A stretch of DNA of 64,000 bases from positions 240,682 through 304,681 of the forward strand of contig NZ_QQBJ01000006.1 in assembly GCF_003347205.1 (NCBI RefSeq), in the 5' to 3' direction. The translations under genes and the position numbers were made by a program. The notes beneath the pieces are model-generated. The model worked only from the letters and a program-made list of their open reading frames with translations, made no database searches and was not told the origin of the DNA. The stretch is from Mycolicibacterium moriokaense (lineage in GTDB: Bacteria > Actinomycetota > Actinomycetes > Mycobacteriales > Mycobacteriaceae). Positions 41,612 to 50,647 of this stretch are shown one piece after another; the stretch's first letter is position 1; each line of letters opens with the position of its first letter.

Positions 41612-42828
41612 GCCAAGTCCTGCACGGCGTGCGGGTTGTCGAGCTGGCGTCGTGGACCTATGTGCCGTCCGCGGGTGCCGCGCTGGCGGACTGGGGCGCC
41701 GATGTCATCAAGGTGGAGGACGTCAAGGCGGGCGATCCGGGTCGGGCGCTGGTGATCGGCGGCTTCACCCGGCAGAACGCCAGGGCCGACGTCGACTTCA
41801 TCCTCGAGATCGGCAACCGCGGCAAGCGCAGCATCGGGATTGATATCAAAACCGAAACCGGCCGTGAGTATTTCGGCCGCCTGCTGGCCACCGCGGACGT
41901 CTTTCTGACCAACTGGCGGCCCGGGGCGCTGGAACGGGCGCGGCTGACGATCGAGGACATCCGGTCGTTCAACCCGAACATCATCATCGCGCGCGGAACC
42001 GGCGCCGGTGTGCGCGGACCCGACCGCGAGAAGGGCGGGTTCGATGCGGCGACCTACCTGTCCCGCGGTGGCGTGTCGTACACCATGACGCCGTTCGGCA
42101 CCGAGACACCGGCCGTCCAGGGCCCCGGCTTCGGCGACCTGCAGGGCGGCATCACGCTGGCGGGCGGCGTGTGCGCGGCACTGTTTCACCGGGAGCGCAC
42201 CGGCGAACCGTCCGTTGTCGACTCCTCCCTGCTGGCGCAGGCGATGTGGACGATAGCGCCGTCGATCTCGGTCGCCGACCTCTTCGGAATCGACGGGATC
42301 CCCGGTGCGCCACCCGGTCTGGCGATCAATCCGCTGGTGAACCGCTACAAGACCCGCGACGGCAGGTGGCTGCAGATGGTGTTTCTGCAGCCGGACCGGT
42401 TCTGGGCCGGCTTCTGCGAGCGGATCGGCCTGCCCGAGCTCGCCACCGACGAGCGCTTCGTGCCGTCGAGCAACCTGATCGCCAACGCCGAAGAGGCGTG
42501 CAAGCTCGTCGGCGAACGGCTGGCCGGCGAGGATCTCGACTACTGGCGCGAAGCCCTCGCCGACGAGCCGGGCGTCTGGGCGGCGCTGGCGACGCCGAAG
42601 GAGACGCTCAACGACCCGCAGGTGATACCGAACGGCTACGTCGTCCCCAACGTCGACGACCAGGGCGTCGAATACCAGATCGTCGCGGCGCCAGTGCAAT
42701 TCGACGAGACACCGCCTGCGGCCGCGCGGGCGCCCGAACACGGGCAACACACCGAGGAGATCCTGCTGGAGCTCGACCTCGACTGGGACGCGATCTCGGC
42801 GGCCAAGGACAGCGGCGCGATTCTCTAG
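41608..42828 (+). CDS. CaiB/BaiF (type III) CoA-transferase-like protein
   Basis: The 406-residue family III protein starts LHGVRVVELASWTYVPSAGA and has the usual KRSIGIDIKTETGRE segment. Where many members have the reactive Asp or Glu, this one reads VVDSSLLAQAMW, with Ala at the apparent position, so transferase or racemase activity is uncertain. It overlaps the ACAD gene by ATGA and is followed by a crotonase gene after 10 bases. Confidence 0.88.
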   Translation: MSQVLHGVRVVELASWTYVPSAGAALADWGADVIKVEDVKAGDPGRALVIGGFTRQNARADVDFILEIGNRGKRSIGIDIKTETGREYFGRLLATADVFLTNWRPGALERARLTIEDIRSFNPNIIIARGTGAGVRGPDREKGGFDAATYLSRGGVSYTMTPFGTETPAVQGPGFGDLQGGITLAGGVCAALFHRERTGEPSVVDSSLLAQAMWTIAPSISVADLFGIDGIPGAPPGLAINPLVNRYKTRDGRWLQMVFLQPDRFWAGFCERIGLPELATDERFVPSSNLIANAEEACKLVGERLAGEDLDYWREALADEPGVWAALATPKETLNDPQVIPNGYVVPNVDDQGVEYQIVAAPVQFDETPPAAARAPEHGQHTEEILLELDLDWDAISAAKDSGAIL

Positions 42829-42838
42829 GAGGGCACTG

Positions 42839-43690
42839 ATGCAGCGACGCGAGCTCGAGTCGGTGATCTACGAGCGCGAACCGCCGATCGCGCGGATCAT
42901 CCTCAACCGGCCCGACAAGGCGAACACCAAGGACGCCAGCCTGGTCGAGGAGGTCGACGCCTGCCTGCACGAGGCCGACCGCGACAAAGAGATCAAGGTC
43001 GTGATCCTGAAGGCCAACGGCAAGGGCTTCTGCGGCGGCCATGTCGCCCGCTGGGGGCCCGACGAGAACCCCTACCCGGACTTCGGCGACACGTTCGAGG
43101 ATCTCTACAAGGGCACCGCGGACCTGTTCCTGTGGCCGACGCTGTATCTGTGGGAGTTCCCGAAGCCGACGATTTCCCAGATTCACGGCTACTGCATGGG
43201 CGGCGGGATCTATCTCGGGCTGCTGACCGACTTCTGCGTCGCCAGCGAGGATGCGTATTTCCAGATGCCACTGGCGCAGAGCCTCGGCGAACCCGGCGGC
43301 CACACCATGATCGAGCCGTGGTTGATGATGAATTGGCACCGCACGATGGACTGGCTGCTGCTGGCGCCGACGCTGTCCGCCCGGGAGGCCCTCGACTGGG
43401 GACTGCTCAACAAGGTGGTGGCCCGCGACGATCTCGAAGACACCGTCGAGGAGATGGCCCGCAAGATCTCCCAGATTCCGCTGACCACGTTGATGGCGGT
43501 GAAGAGCAACGTGAAGCGGGCCTGGGAGTTGATGGGCATGCGGGTGCACCTGCAGATGAGCCACGTCATGACGAACATGGTCGGTGCGGCGTCAGATGTG
43601 CAGGCGCGCCGGCGCGAGCTCATCGAGTCCGGCCTCAAGCCGAAGGATTTCGTCGAGCGCGGGGAGACTCCTCCCGGCGAGCAGACGTAA
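42839..43690 (+). CDS. Crotonase-family enzyme (2), atypical
   Basis: The 283-residue protein is a paralogue of the one at 34937: LNRPDKANTKD, KGFCGGH and GYCMGGGIYLGLL. The hydratase Glu after GGG-x is replaced by Tyr and the second loop reads SLGEPGGHT. Both paralogues share RAWE(L/M)MGMRVH near the C-terminus. A GGAGGG site precedes the ATG. The stop codon lies inside the first arm of a hairpin. Confidence 0.85.
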   Translation: MQRRELESVIYEREPPIARIILNRPDKANTKDASLVEEVDACLHEADRDKEIKVVILKANGKGFCGGHVARWGPDENPYPDFGDTFEDLYKGTADLFLWPTLYLWEFPKPTISQIHGYCMGGGIYLGLLTDFCVASEDAYFQMPLAQSLGEPGGHTMIEPWLMMNWHRTMDWLLLAPTLSAREALDWGLLNKVVARDDLEDTVEEMARKISQIPLTTLMAVKSNVKRAWELMGMRVHLQMSHVMTNMVGAASDVQARRRELIESGLKPKDFVERGETPPGEQT

Positions 43691-43736
43691 AACTCCCCGA
43701 CACGCCGCGGCGACACGCAGTTTTGCGTCTGCTCGC
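43677..43736. terminator. Long hairpin between convergent genes
   Basis: Arms 43677-43694 and 43719-43736 (GCGAGCAGACGTAAAACT and its complement) pair over 18 bases with one mismatch; an inner CGCCGCGGCG palindrome stands at 43703-43712. It follows the crotonase gene and faces the end of the KstD-like gene, so it is a likely bidirectional terminator. Confidence 0.7.
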
Positions 43737-43745
43737 GGAGAAAAG

Positions 43746-45407
43746 TCAGCGTGAACTGGCGGCGTGGCGGGCGGCGACGTAGCCGAACACCATCGTGTTG
43801 GCGATGCTGCCGCCCGCTCCTAAATAGGTGCGGCCCATCACCGTTGCGGTGATGTTGCCGGTCGCGTACAGGCCGTCGATCACCTCGTCGCGCTCGTTGA
43901 GCACCTGCGCGTGTTCGTTGGTGATCAGGCCCCCGCACGTTCCCACATCGGCCGGGAACACCCGGGTGGCGTAGTACGGCGCCTTGTCGAGAGGGCCGAC
44001 CGCGGCATTGGGTTTGTAGCCGGGGTCGCCGAGGCAGTGGTTGTACGCCGACTGCCCGCGGCCGAAGTCGGGATCGAGGCCGTCGGCCGCGAACTTGTTG
44101 AAGCGCCTTACTGTTTCGGTCAGCGCGTCCGGCGGAACGTCGATCTGACGGGCGAGGTCGGCGATGGTGTCGGCACGCTTGACGACGCCCTGCTCGATCA
44201 GGGTTTCCGACAGCGTGCGCTTCTTCAACGGGTTGGCGCCCGACACGTACCGGCCGACGTACCCCTCGTCGAAGACCTGCCAGCACGGCACCGCCTTGCT
44301 GGCATACATCGCCTTGCCGACCTCGACGTAGGAGTTCGACTCGTTGCAGAACCGCTTGCCGGAGCCGTCGACGTAGATGGCGCCGGGTCGCTGCCGTCCG
44401 GAGCCCAACGAGGCCGCGCCCGGGTCCTGGATGAAAACCATTGGCAGCCACCACGCCTCGTCGAGCAGATCGGTCTGCGCGCCAAGGGCCATCGCCGTCT
44501 GCAGCACTTCGCCGGTGTCTCCGGCGTTGGCGATCGACCAGGAGCCGTCGTTGGGCTGCTCACCGCTGTAGCGGCGCCGCATGTCCGGATTCCGGCTGAA
44601 CCCGCCGGCCGCGAGCAGAACTCCCTTTCGGGCCTGCACGTGCACCGTCGCACCGTCGCGGTTGATGCGCGCACCCACAACGCGGCCGTCCGACACGATC
44701 AGGTCCTCCATCGCGGCGTTCGTCCAGACCGGCGGCCGGCCTTTCTGGTCGATCAGCGACTTGAGGATCTGACCGATCACCGACGCACCGTTGGTCATCA
44801 GGTCGCGTCGGCGCAGCTTGGCGACATTGGTGCGCAGGAAGACCCGCATGGCGGTGGCGAACGCGCGCGGCGACCGGTTGAAGTACTGCACGCCGCGAAG
44901 CTCGTTGGTCTTCACCACGAACCCGTAGTTCTTCGCCATCGACGGCTGAACCTTGGCGCTCCAGTCGCCGAGTGCGGCGGCGTCGAATGGGACCCCCTCA
45001 ACGGAACGGCCCGCGGCATTTCCCCCCTTGTGGTTCGGGTAGTAGTCGCTCCACCCGGGGCAGCGAACCAGCCGAACCCCCTTGCGCAGCAGGAAGTCGA
45101 TCATCTCCGAGCCCGCGGTCAGAAACGTCTCGCGGCGCGCGGGCGATGACGCCGCGCCGATGTCGCCTATGACGTCGTCGAAGTAGGCCAGACCGTCTTC
45201 GTGCGAATCCGGTATCCCCTCGGCGCGCATCAGCGGGTTGTTCGGCAGCCACACCATGCCGCCCGACATTCCGGTCGAGCCGCCGAGAAGACCCTGCTTC
45301 TCGACGACCAAAGGCTCGATGCCGGCGTCGACGGCAGCCAGCGCCGCCACCATCCCCCCGCCGCCGCTTCCCGCGATCAGGAAGTCGACCGAGAGGTCCC
45401 AGTTCAT
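43746..45407 (-). CDS. KstD-like FAD-dependent 3-ketosteroid dehydrogenase family protein
   Basis: The 553-residue flavoprotein has the FAD motif GSGGGG at residues 13-18, and the C-terminal ATGNITATVMGRTYLGAG segment. There Y528 and G532 match the Tyr and Gly that hold the 3-keto group in 3-ketosteroid delta1-dehydrogenases. Such enzymes introduce a ring A double bond by passing hydride to FAD. The family also includes delta4 dehydrogenases and fumarate-reductase-like enzymes. It overlaps the Rieske oxygenase gene; dehydrogenation plus hydroxylation is the classic pair for ring opening. Confidence 0.85.
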   Translation of the reverse strand: MNWDLSVDFLIAGSGGGGMVAALAAVDAGIEPLVVEKQGLLGGSTGMSGGMVWLPNNPLMRAEGIPDSHEDGLAYFDDVIGDIGAASSPARRETFLTAGSEMIDFLLRKGVRLVRCPGWSDYYPNHKGGNAAGRSVEGVPFDAAALGDWSAKVQPSMAKNYGFVVKTNELRGVQYFNRSPRAFATAMRVFLRTNVAKLRRRDLMTNGASVIGQILKSLIDQKGRPPVWTNAAMEDLIVSDGRVVGARINRDGATVHVQARKGVLLAAGGFSRNPDMRRRYSGEQPNDGSWSIANAGDTGEVLQTAMALGAQTDLLDEAWWLPMVFIQDPGAASLGSGRQRPGAIYVDGSGKRFCNESNSYVEVGKAMYASKAVPCWQVFDEGYVGRYVSGANPLKKRTLSETLIEQGVVKRADTIADLARQIDVPPDALTETVRRFNKFAADGLDPDFGRGQSAYNHCLGDPGYKPNAAVGPLDKAPYYATRVFPADVGTCGGLITNEHAQVLNERDEVIDGLYATGNITATVMGRTYLGAGGSIANTMVFGYVAARHAASSR

Positions 45408-46765
45408 GACGCGGGAACCGTGTCGGTCAGCCCGAGGTCGACGATCGGCACGTCGATGGTGGTGTTAGTGCGCTGAATCGCTGGCACCAGCCGCTGGGAG
45501 GGCACCCCGGCCAGAAAGCCGTCGATGACCCGCTCGAAATTAGAGATCAGCCCCTCGATCCGGTCGGACAACCGCATGTACTCAAAGCCCTTGGCGTGCA
45601 GGCCCTTCTGCTGCCGCGGCAGGTTCGAGAAGTCCTGCGCGGGGATCGTCGGCCAACTCGGGTCGTCCGGCGCCAGCGGTTGCGGCGTGTCGGGCCGACC
45701 CGGCGAGCGGTCGTTCGGATATCGAGTCAACGACCACACCTCGAACAGTGTCTGCTCGGGTCCGAGCGGACGGATCCGGTACGACGACGCGCTGCTGTAT
45801 TGCGGCAGCAGGAAGTAGTGCGGGAAACAGAAGCCGATCGGGTCGATGACGCCGCGGCGGTCGAGGTCGTTGAGGTCGGGAAAGTCGCAGCCGCGGGCCC
45901 GGTGCCACGCTGTGACCGCGTCGTTGACGGCGCCACGCCATGTCGTCATCGCAGCAGCGGGGTCGTCGGGCAGCGTCATGTGCTGCAGGCCTTCGGCGAT
46001 CCGCACGTCGTTCTCGTGGGTCATGCCGCCCATCCCCGAGCCGAGGGTGCGCATGAAGTAAAGACTGGCCTGCACAACGGGATTCACCGTCGTCGAGTCG
46101 GAGTGAAACGCCGCGGGCAGCAGCTGCGGGTGCGTCTGCGGCACGTGGTAGCCCTCCATGAAGGCCGCCGTGGCGAGCTTCCAGTTCACCGGCAGCAGGC
46201 ACGACTTCCACCATTCGGTGCACAACGCCGAGACGTTGAACTCGTCGTGGCGGGAGGCGAACGGCTCGATGCAGTCCCGCAGCGGTGGCGCGCCGTCGTC
46301 GAGGTTGATCCACGCGCATCCGCCCCACAGTTCGAGGCGCACCGGCGCCAGGGCCAGATCGACTGTGCGCAGATTGCTTTCGTCGAACTCGTCGGACCGC
46401 AGCACGAAGGTGTTCTTGCCGTCGAGGCCCCAGCACCAACCGTGGAACGGGCAGACAAGGGTGCGGCGGGTACCGCTGCCCTCGACGAGCTTCATGCCGC
46501 GGTGGCGACAGGAGTTGTAGTACGCGCGAACGGTCGATTCGTCGACGCGCACAACGATGATCGACTGGTCCAGGATCTCGTACTCGACGAAGTCGCCGGG
46601 ATGGGGAATCTCCTCCAGCCTGCACGCCATCTGCCAGACGCGTGGCCAGAACAGTTCGGCCTCCAGCGCATAGAACTCGGGATCGTAGTACCGCTGTTTG
46701 GGGATGCGGTCCGCGGACTGAACCGCCCAGGGCACCGGAAGCGGCGCCCAGTCCACTTTGGCCAC
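45404..46765 (-). CDS. Rieske non-heme iron oxygenase, alpha subunit (3)
   Basis: The 453-residue oxygenase has Rieske ligands C86/H88 and C105/H108 (SCRHRGMKL and CPFHGWCW) and an iron site in FMEGYHVPQTH. It is longer than the other two and of the aromatic-ring-hydroxylating type. GTG 46765 follows GAGGGG at 8 bases; GTG 46774 is an alternative. It is the first gene of a two-gene operon with the KstD-like protein. Confidence 0.88.
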   Translation of the reverse strand: MAKVDWAPLPVPWAVQSADRIPKQRYYDPEFYALEAELFWPRVWQMACRLEEIPHPGDFVEYEILDQSIIVVRVDESTVRAYYNSCRHRGMKLVEGSGTRRTLVCPFHGWCWGLDGKNTFVLRSDEFDESNLRTVDLALAPVRLELWGGCAWINLDDGAPPLRDCIEPFASRHDEFNVSALCTEWWKSCLLPVNWKLATAAFMEGYHVPQTHPQLLPAAFHSDSTTVNPVVQASLYFMRTLGSGMGGMTHENDVRIAEGLQHMTLPDDPAAAMTTWRGAVNDAVTAWHRARGCDFPDLNDLDRRGVIDPIGFCFPHYFLLPQYSSASSYRIRPLGPEQTLFEVWSLTRYPNDRSPGRPDTPQPLAPDDPSWPTIPAQDFSNLPRQQKGLHAKGFEYMRLSDRIEGLISNFERVIDGFLAGVPSQRLVPAIQRTNTTIDVPIVDLGLTDTVPAS

Positions 46766-46796
46766 TCTGCTCACCCCTCGTCGGCAGCACCAGCCT

Positions 46797-46816
46797 CTAA
46801 AATAGCAAAAATAGCG
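46797..46816 (+). promoter_or_regulatory. AT-rich element F
   Basis: CTAAAATAGCAAAAATAGCG matches element D at 16 of the first 18 positions. It lies upstream of the Rieske gene (start 46765) but reads opposite to it, so it acts more like an operator than a promoter in that orientation; its complement offers a TATTTT -10. Confidence 0.5.
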
Positions 46817-46880
46817 AGACGGGCGAAGAGCGCTGCTCGACCCGGGCAACCGCCCGGCCTCAAGATTGCGATTCGGCCCT

Positions 46881-47507
46881 CTACCTGGGCCAGTCGCCCG
46901 GGCGCGGTTGATAGTCGATGGCGACCGCGCGCGGCAGCCTGCGCGGCGCCGGGGTGGACATCGCGTCGATCATCAGCAGGACGTAGCGCCGCCACCCATC
47001 GGACGCCGGATCCATCGTCGAGAGCACCCCGTTGAGCATCGCGACCATCCGCGGCAGGTCGTCGGGCACCAGGTCGGCGCGGACGAGGCCGGCCTGCTGC
47101 GCGCGCCGCATGAGATCCTCGAGCGCTGCGTCGAGTTGCACCGAGACATCGGTCAACGTGCCCGCCTTCAACGCGGCCGCCAGCACGTTGTGCTCGCGGG
47201 CGCCGAGGGCGATCGCCGCTTCGATCAGGTCGGTCAGGCCGCGCAGGGGGTTGCGCGCGCGGGTGGCGCGCTCGATCATGGGCGACAGGGTCTCACCGAT
47301 GCTCTGGTCGATGACGGCGCGTGCCAACTCTCCCTTGGTGGGGAAGCGCCGGTACAGGGTTCGCTCGCCGACGCCGGCCCTGCGGGCGATGACGTCCATG
47401 GGCGCATCCGGTCCCAGTTCGGCGTAGGCATCTCGGGCGGCGCGCAGAATCCGCTCGGCGTTGCGGGCGGCGTCGGCCCGCAGCGGACGATCCTCAACCG
47501 CAGTCAC
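46881..47507 (-). CDS. TetR-family regulator
   Basis: The 208-residue regulator has HTH sequence MDVIARRAGVGERTLYRRF and a helical C-terminal domain with several Met and Leu. It diverges from the P450 gene at 47597, with an inverted repeat between, so it is likely the repressor of that P450. It differs from the other TetR proteins in the window. Confidence 0.9.
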   Translation of the reverse strand: MTAVEDRPLRADAARNAERILRAARDAYAELGPDAPMDVIARRAGVGERTLYRRFPTKGELARAVIDQSIGETLSPMIERATRARNPLRGLTDLIEAAIALGAREHNVLAAALKAGTLTDVSVQLDAALEDLMRRAQQAGLVRADLVPDDLPRMVAMLNGVLSTMDPASDGWRRYVLLMIDAMSTPAPRRLPRAVAIDYQPRPGDWPR

Positions 47508-47525
47508 CCCGCCACTGTAACCGAC

Positions 47526-47549
47526 AGTTGACTGCCATTACGGTCAACT
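47526..47549. promoter_or_regulatory. Operator candidate between TetR and P450
   Basis: AGTTGAC-N10-GTCAACT is a perfect 7-base inverted repeat in the 89-base divergent spacer, overlapping probable promoter positions for both genes. Confidence 0.5.
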
Positions 47550-47596
47550 CTAGGCTCGGCGTAACTGGCAGCTGGCTGTCGATTAGAGGAGCCGCG

Positions 47597-48811
47597 ATGA
47601 CAACGACGACACAGTACGACGGCACCGCCATGCCCGCGGTCCCCGTCCCCCGCGACGCCCGCTGCCCGCTCAAGCCCCCACCCGAATTCGACGATTGGCG
47701 CGCCGCCGACGGCCTGCAGCTGGCCCTGTGGCGTCACGAGCCGACGTGGGTGATCAGCCGCTACGAGGACATCAGGGCGGCGTTGACCGATCCGCGGCTG
47801 TCCGCCAACACGCTTCCGGAGAACATGCAGGCCAAGACCGCGGACGATCAGATTCCGGTGATCTTCGCGCGTATCGACGATCCTGAACACAATCGGCTGC
47901 GCCGAATGATGACCCGCGACTTCACCTTTCGGCGGGCCGAGGCGATGCGCCCGCAGATCCAGGAGTTGGTCGACGGGTTCCTCGACGACATGATCGAGGC
48001 CGGGCCGCCCGCCGACCTGGTGCGCGACTTCGCCCTTCCGGTGCCGTCGCTGGTGATCTCGCTGTTGCTCGGCGTCCCGTACGAGGACCACGAGTTCTTT
48101 CAGATCAACAGCACCAAGGGCCTCGACTCCCGATCGACCGACGAGGAGAAGGCGGCGGCCATCGGGGCGATGTTCGACTACATGTGGAAGCTCGCCGGGC
48201 TCAAGGAGCGCGAGCCCGGTGACGACCTGATGAGCCGGTTGATCACCGACTATGTCGCCAAGGGGGAACTCAGCCGTGAGACCGCCGTCATGAACGGCGT
48301 CATCCTGTTGCAGGCCGGTCACGAGACCACCGCCGGCATGATCTCGCTGGGCGCGGTGGCGCTGCTGCAGCATCCCGACCAGCTGGAGCGGCTGCGGGAA
48401 ACCGAGGACCCGGCGCAGACCGCCAACGCGGTGGAAGAGCTGATGCGCTACCTGTCCATCGTGCACAGCCAGGTCGACCGGGTGGCACTCGAGGATCTCA
48501 CCATCAACGGCCAGTTGATCCGCGCCGGCGAACACGTGCTGATGAACCTGCCCGCGGGGAACTGGGACGCCGCGTTCGTCGACGACCCCGACACGTTGAA
48601 CGTCGACCGAAACGCCCGCGGACACCTCGGTTTCGGCTTCGGCGTGCACCAGTGCATCGGGCAGAACCTGGCCCGCGTCGAGCTGCAGATCGCGCTCACC
48701 ACCCTGCTCCGCCGACTGCCCACCCTGGCCCTGGCAGTGCCTGCCGACGAAATTCGATTCGCCGGCGAGCAGGAGATTTACACTATCCGCGAGCTGCCGG
48801 TCACCTGGTAG
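47597..48811 (+). CDS. Cytochrome P450 (6), CYP105-like
   Basis: A 404-residue P450 with heme loop FGFGVHQCIGQNLARVE (Cys353), I-helix AGHETT and ExxR EELMR. The loop is typical of the CYP105 and related actinobacterial xenobiotic-oxidising group. ATG 47597 follows AGAGGAG. It is alone in its transcription unit and under the divergent TetR, so it is probably induced by its own substrate. Confidence 0.92.
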   Translation: MTTTTQYDGTAMPAVPVPRDARCPLKPPPEFDDWRAADGLQLALWRHEPTWVISRYEDIRAALTDPRLSANTLPENMQAKTADDQIPVIFARIDDPEHNRLRRMMTRDFTFRRAEAMRPQIQELVDGFLDDMIEAGPPADLVRDFALPVPSLVISLLLGVPYEDHEFFQINSTKGLDSRSTDEEKAAAIGAMFDYMWKLAGLKEREPGDDLMSRLITDYVAKGELSRETAVMNGVILLQAGHETTAGMISLGAVALLQHPDQLERLRETEDPAQTANAVEELMRYLSIVHSQVDRVALEDLTINGQLIRAGEHVLMNLPAGNWDAAFVDDPDTLNVDRNARGHLGFGFGVHQCIGQNLARVELQIALTTLLRRLPTLALAVPADEIRFAGEQEIYTIRELPVTW

Positions 48812-48911
48812 ATCAACGCGGCGTCGCGTGCGTCGGCCCGGAGTGTGGGTGAACACAAGGCGCTAAGTGTATGGTCTTGGCTCAGCGAGCACAGCCTGCA
48901 TTGGAGTGGCC

Positions 48912-50645
48912 ATGGGTTTCCTCAAAGGTGATCAACCCGATGTCGACATCGCCCAGTGGCGCACCGGAACTCGCGCCGAGATGATCCGGCCGATGACCCG
49001 CTTCATCGCCGAGAGCGGGATGGGCGCGCCGTTGGTCATCCATCTCCTCTACGTCGTCAAGATCTCGCTCTACTTCCTCGGCGGCTGGCTGTTCGTCCTG
49101 GCCACCTCCGGGATCGACGGCTTCACCGACTTCTCGACGTGGTGGTCGGAGCCGATCGTGTTCCAGAAGATGGTGCTCTACACGATGCTGATCGAGGTCG
49201 TCGGCCTCGGATGCAGCTTCGGACCGCTTGCGGGACGGTACTTCCCGCCCATGGGGTCGATCCTGTACTGGCTTCGACCCGGCACCATTCGCCAGCCGCC
49301 GTGGCCCGACCGCGTCCCGCTGACCAAGGGCCACAACCGGACCGCGCTCGAGATCGGTCTCTATGCCGCACTGTTGGTGCTGTTGCTGGTTGCCCTCCTG
49401 TCCGACGGCAGCGGCCCGATCCCGTCACTGGGCACCGATATCGGCGTGCTGGCGCCGTGGCACACGGTCGCCGTCCTCGCGGTGCTGGCGCTCGTCGGAC
49501 TGCGGGACAAGACGATCTTCCTGGCCGCCAGGGGCGAGGTGTACGGGCCGCTGGCACTGGTCTTTCTCTTCACCGGTCCCGACATCATCGTCGGCGCCAA
49601 GGTGGTGTTCCTGCTGATCTGGATGGGGGCGGCCACCTCGAAGCTGAACCGGCACTTCCCGTTCGTGATCGCATCGATGATGGCGAACAGCCCGATCGTC
49701 CACCCCCGGGCGCTGAAGCGAAAGTTCTTCCGCCGCTTCCCCGATGACCTCCGGCCCAGCCCACTTGCCGGCTTCGTGGCCCACTTCTCGACGGCAGTCG
49801 AGATGCTGGTGCCACTGGTGTTGTTCTTCTCCCACGGTGGCTGGGTGACTGCGATCGCGGCGTTCGTCATGGTCTGCTTCCATCTGGGAATCCTGACCGC
49901 CATCCCGTCCGGCGTCCCGCTGGAATGGAACGTCTTCATGATCACCGGGCTGCTGTGGCTGTTCGTCACCCACGCCGACATCGGCCTGTCGTCGGTACGC
50001 CATCCCGTGCCGATCGCGGCGGTGTTCGTCGTCCTGGTCGCCGTGGTCACCGTCGGGAACCTGTCCCCGCGAAGGGTGTCGTTCCTGCCGGGGATGCGCT
50101 ACTACGCCGGAAACTGGGACACCTCACTGTGGTGTACGACGCCGTCGGCTGACGACAAGATCGTGCGCGCCAGCAAGGCGCTGGGCCCGATGTATCACCG
50201 GCAACTGGCCAAACTGGTCGGCAACGACGACGACGCACTGGTCGCCATCTTCATCGGGCACGGGTTCCGGTCGATGAACTCGCACGGCAGGGCGCTGTAC
50301 ACGCTGGTCCATCGCGCGCTCGACGGCCTCGACGAGGACGCGTACACCATCTGCGAAGGCGAGATGGTCTGCGCGGTGGCCATCGGCTGGAATTTCGGCG
50401 ACGGCCACCTGCACAACGAATCGCTGGTCGAGGCCCTGCACGCGCGGTGCGCCTTCGAGCCAGGCGAACTTCGGGTCGTCATCCTCGACGGCCAGCCCAT
50501 CCACCGGCAGCGTCAGGCCTACCGCCTCGTCGACGGCGCCACCGGGGAGTTCGAGCGCGGCTACATCGACGTCGGCGACATGGTCGACAACCAGCCGTGG
50601 AACGACGACGTGCCGGTGCACGTCTTGAGCACCCCCCGCGTCTGA
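48912..50645 (+). CDS. DUF3556-like multi-pass membrane protein
   Basis: The 577-residue protein has about nine hydrophobic helices in the first 400 residues, then a soluble C-terminal domain of about 180 residues. Length and pattern match the mycobacterial DUF3556 proteins as I remember them; their function is unknown. ATG 48912 is preferred because the family start MGFLKGD follows it. A KFFRRF cytoplasmic loop and a GHLHNES segment in the C-domain are distinctive. It is convergent with the amidohydrolase at 50648. Confidence 0.75.
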   Translation: MGFLKGDQPDVDIAQWRTGTRAEMIRPMTRFIAESGMGAPLVIHLLYVVKISLYFLGGWLFVLATSGIDGFTDFSTWWSEPIVFQKMVLYTMLIEVVGLGCSFGPLAGRYFPPMGSILYWLRPGTIRQPPWPDRVPLTKGHNRTALEIGLYAALLVLLLVALLSDGSGPIPSLGTDIGVLAPWHTVAVLAVLALVGLRDKTIFLAARGEVYGPLALVFLFTGPDIIVGAKVVFLLIWMGAATSKLNRHFPFVIASMMANSPIVHPRALKRKFFRRFPDDLRPSPLAGFVAHFSTAVEMLVPLVLFFSHGGWVTAIAAFVMVCFHLGILTAIPSGVPLEWNVFMITGLLWLFVTHADIGLSSVRHPVPIAAVFVVLVAVVTVGNLSPRRVSFLPGMRYYAGNWDTSLWCTTPSADDKIVRASKALGPMYHRQLAKLVGNDDDALVAIFIGHGFRSMNSHGRALYTLVHRALDGLDEDAYTICEGEMVCAVAIGWNFGDGHLHNESLVEALHARCAFEPGELRVVILDGQPIHRQRQAYRLVDGATGEFERGYIDVGDMVDNQPWNDDVPVHVLSTPRV

Positions 50646-50647
50646 CG

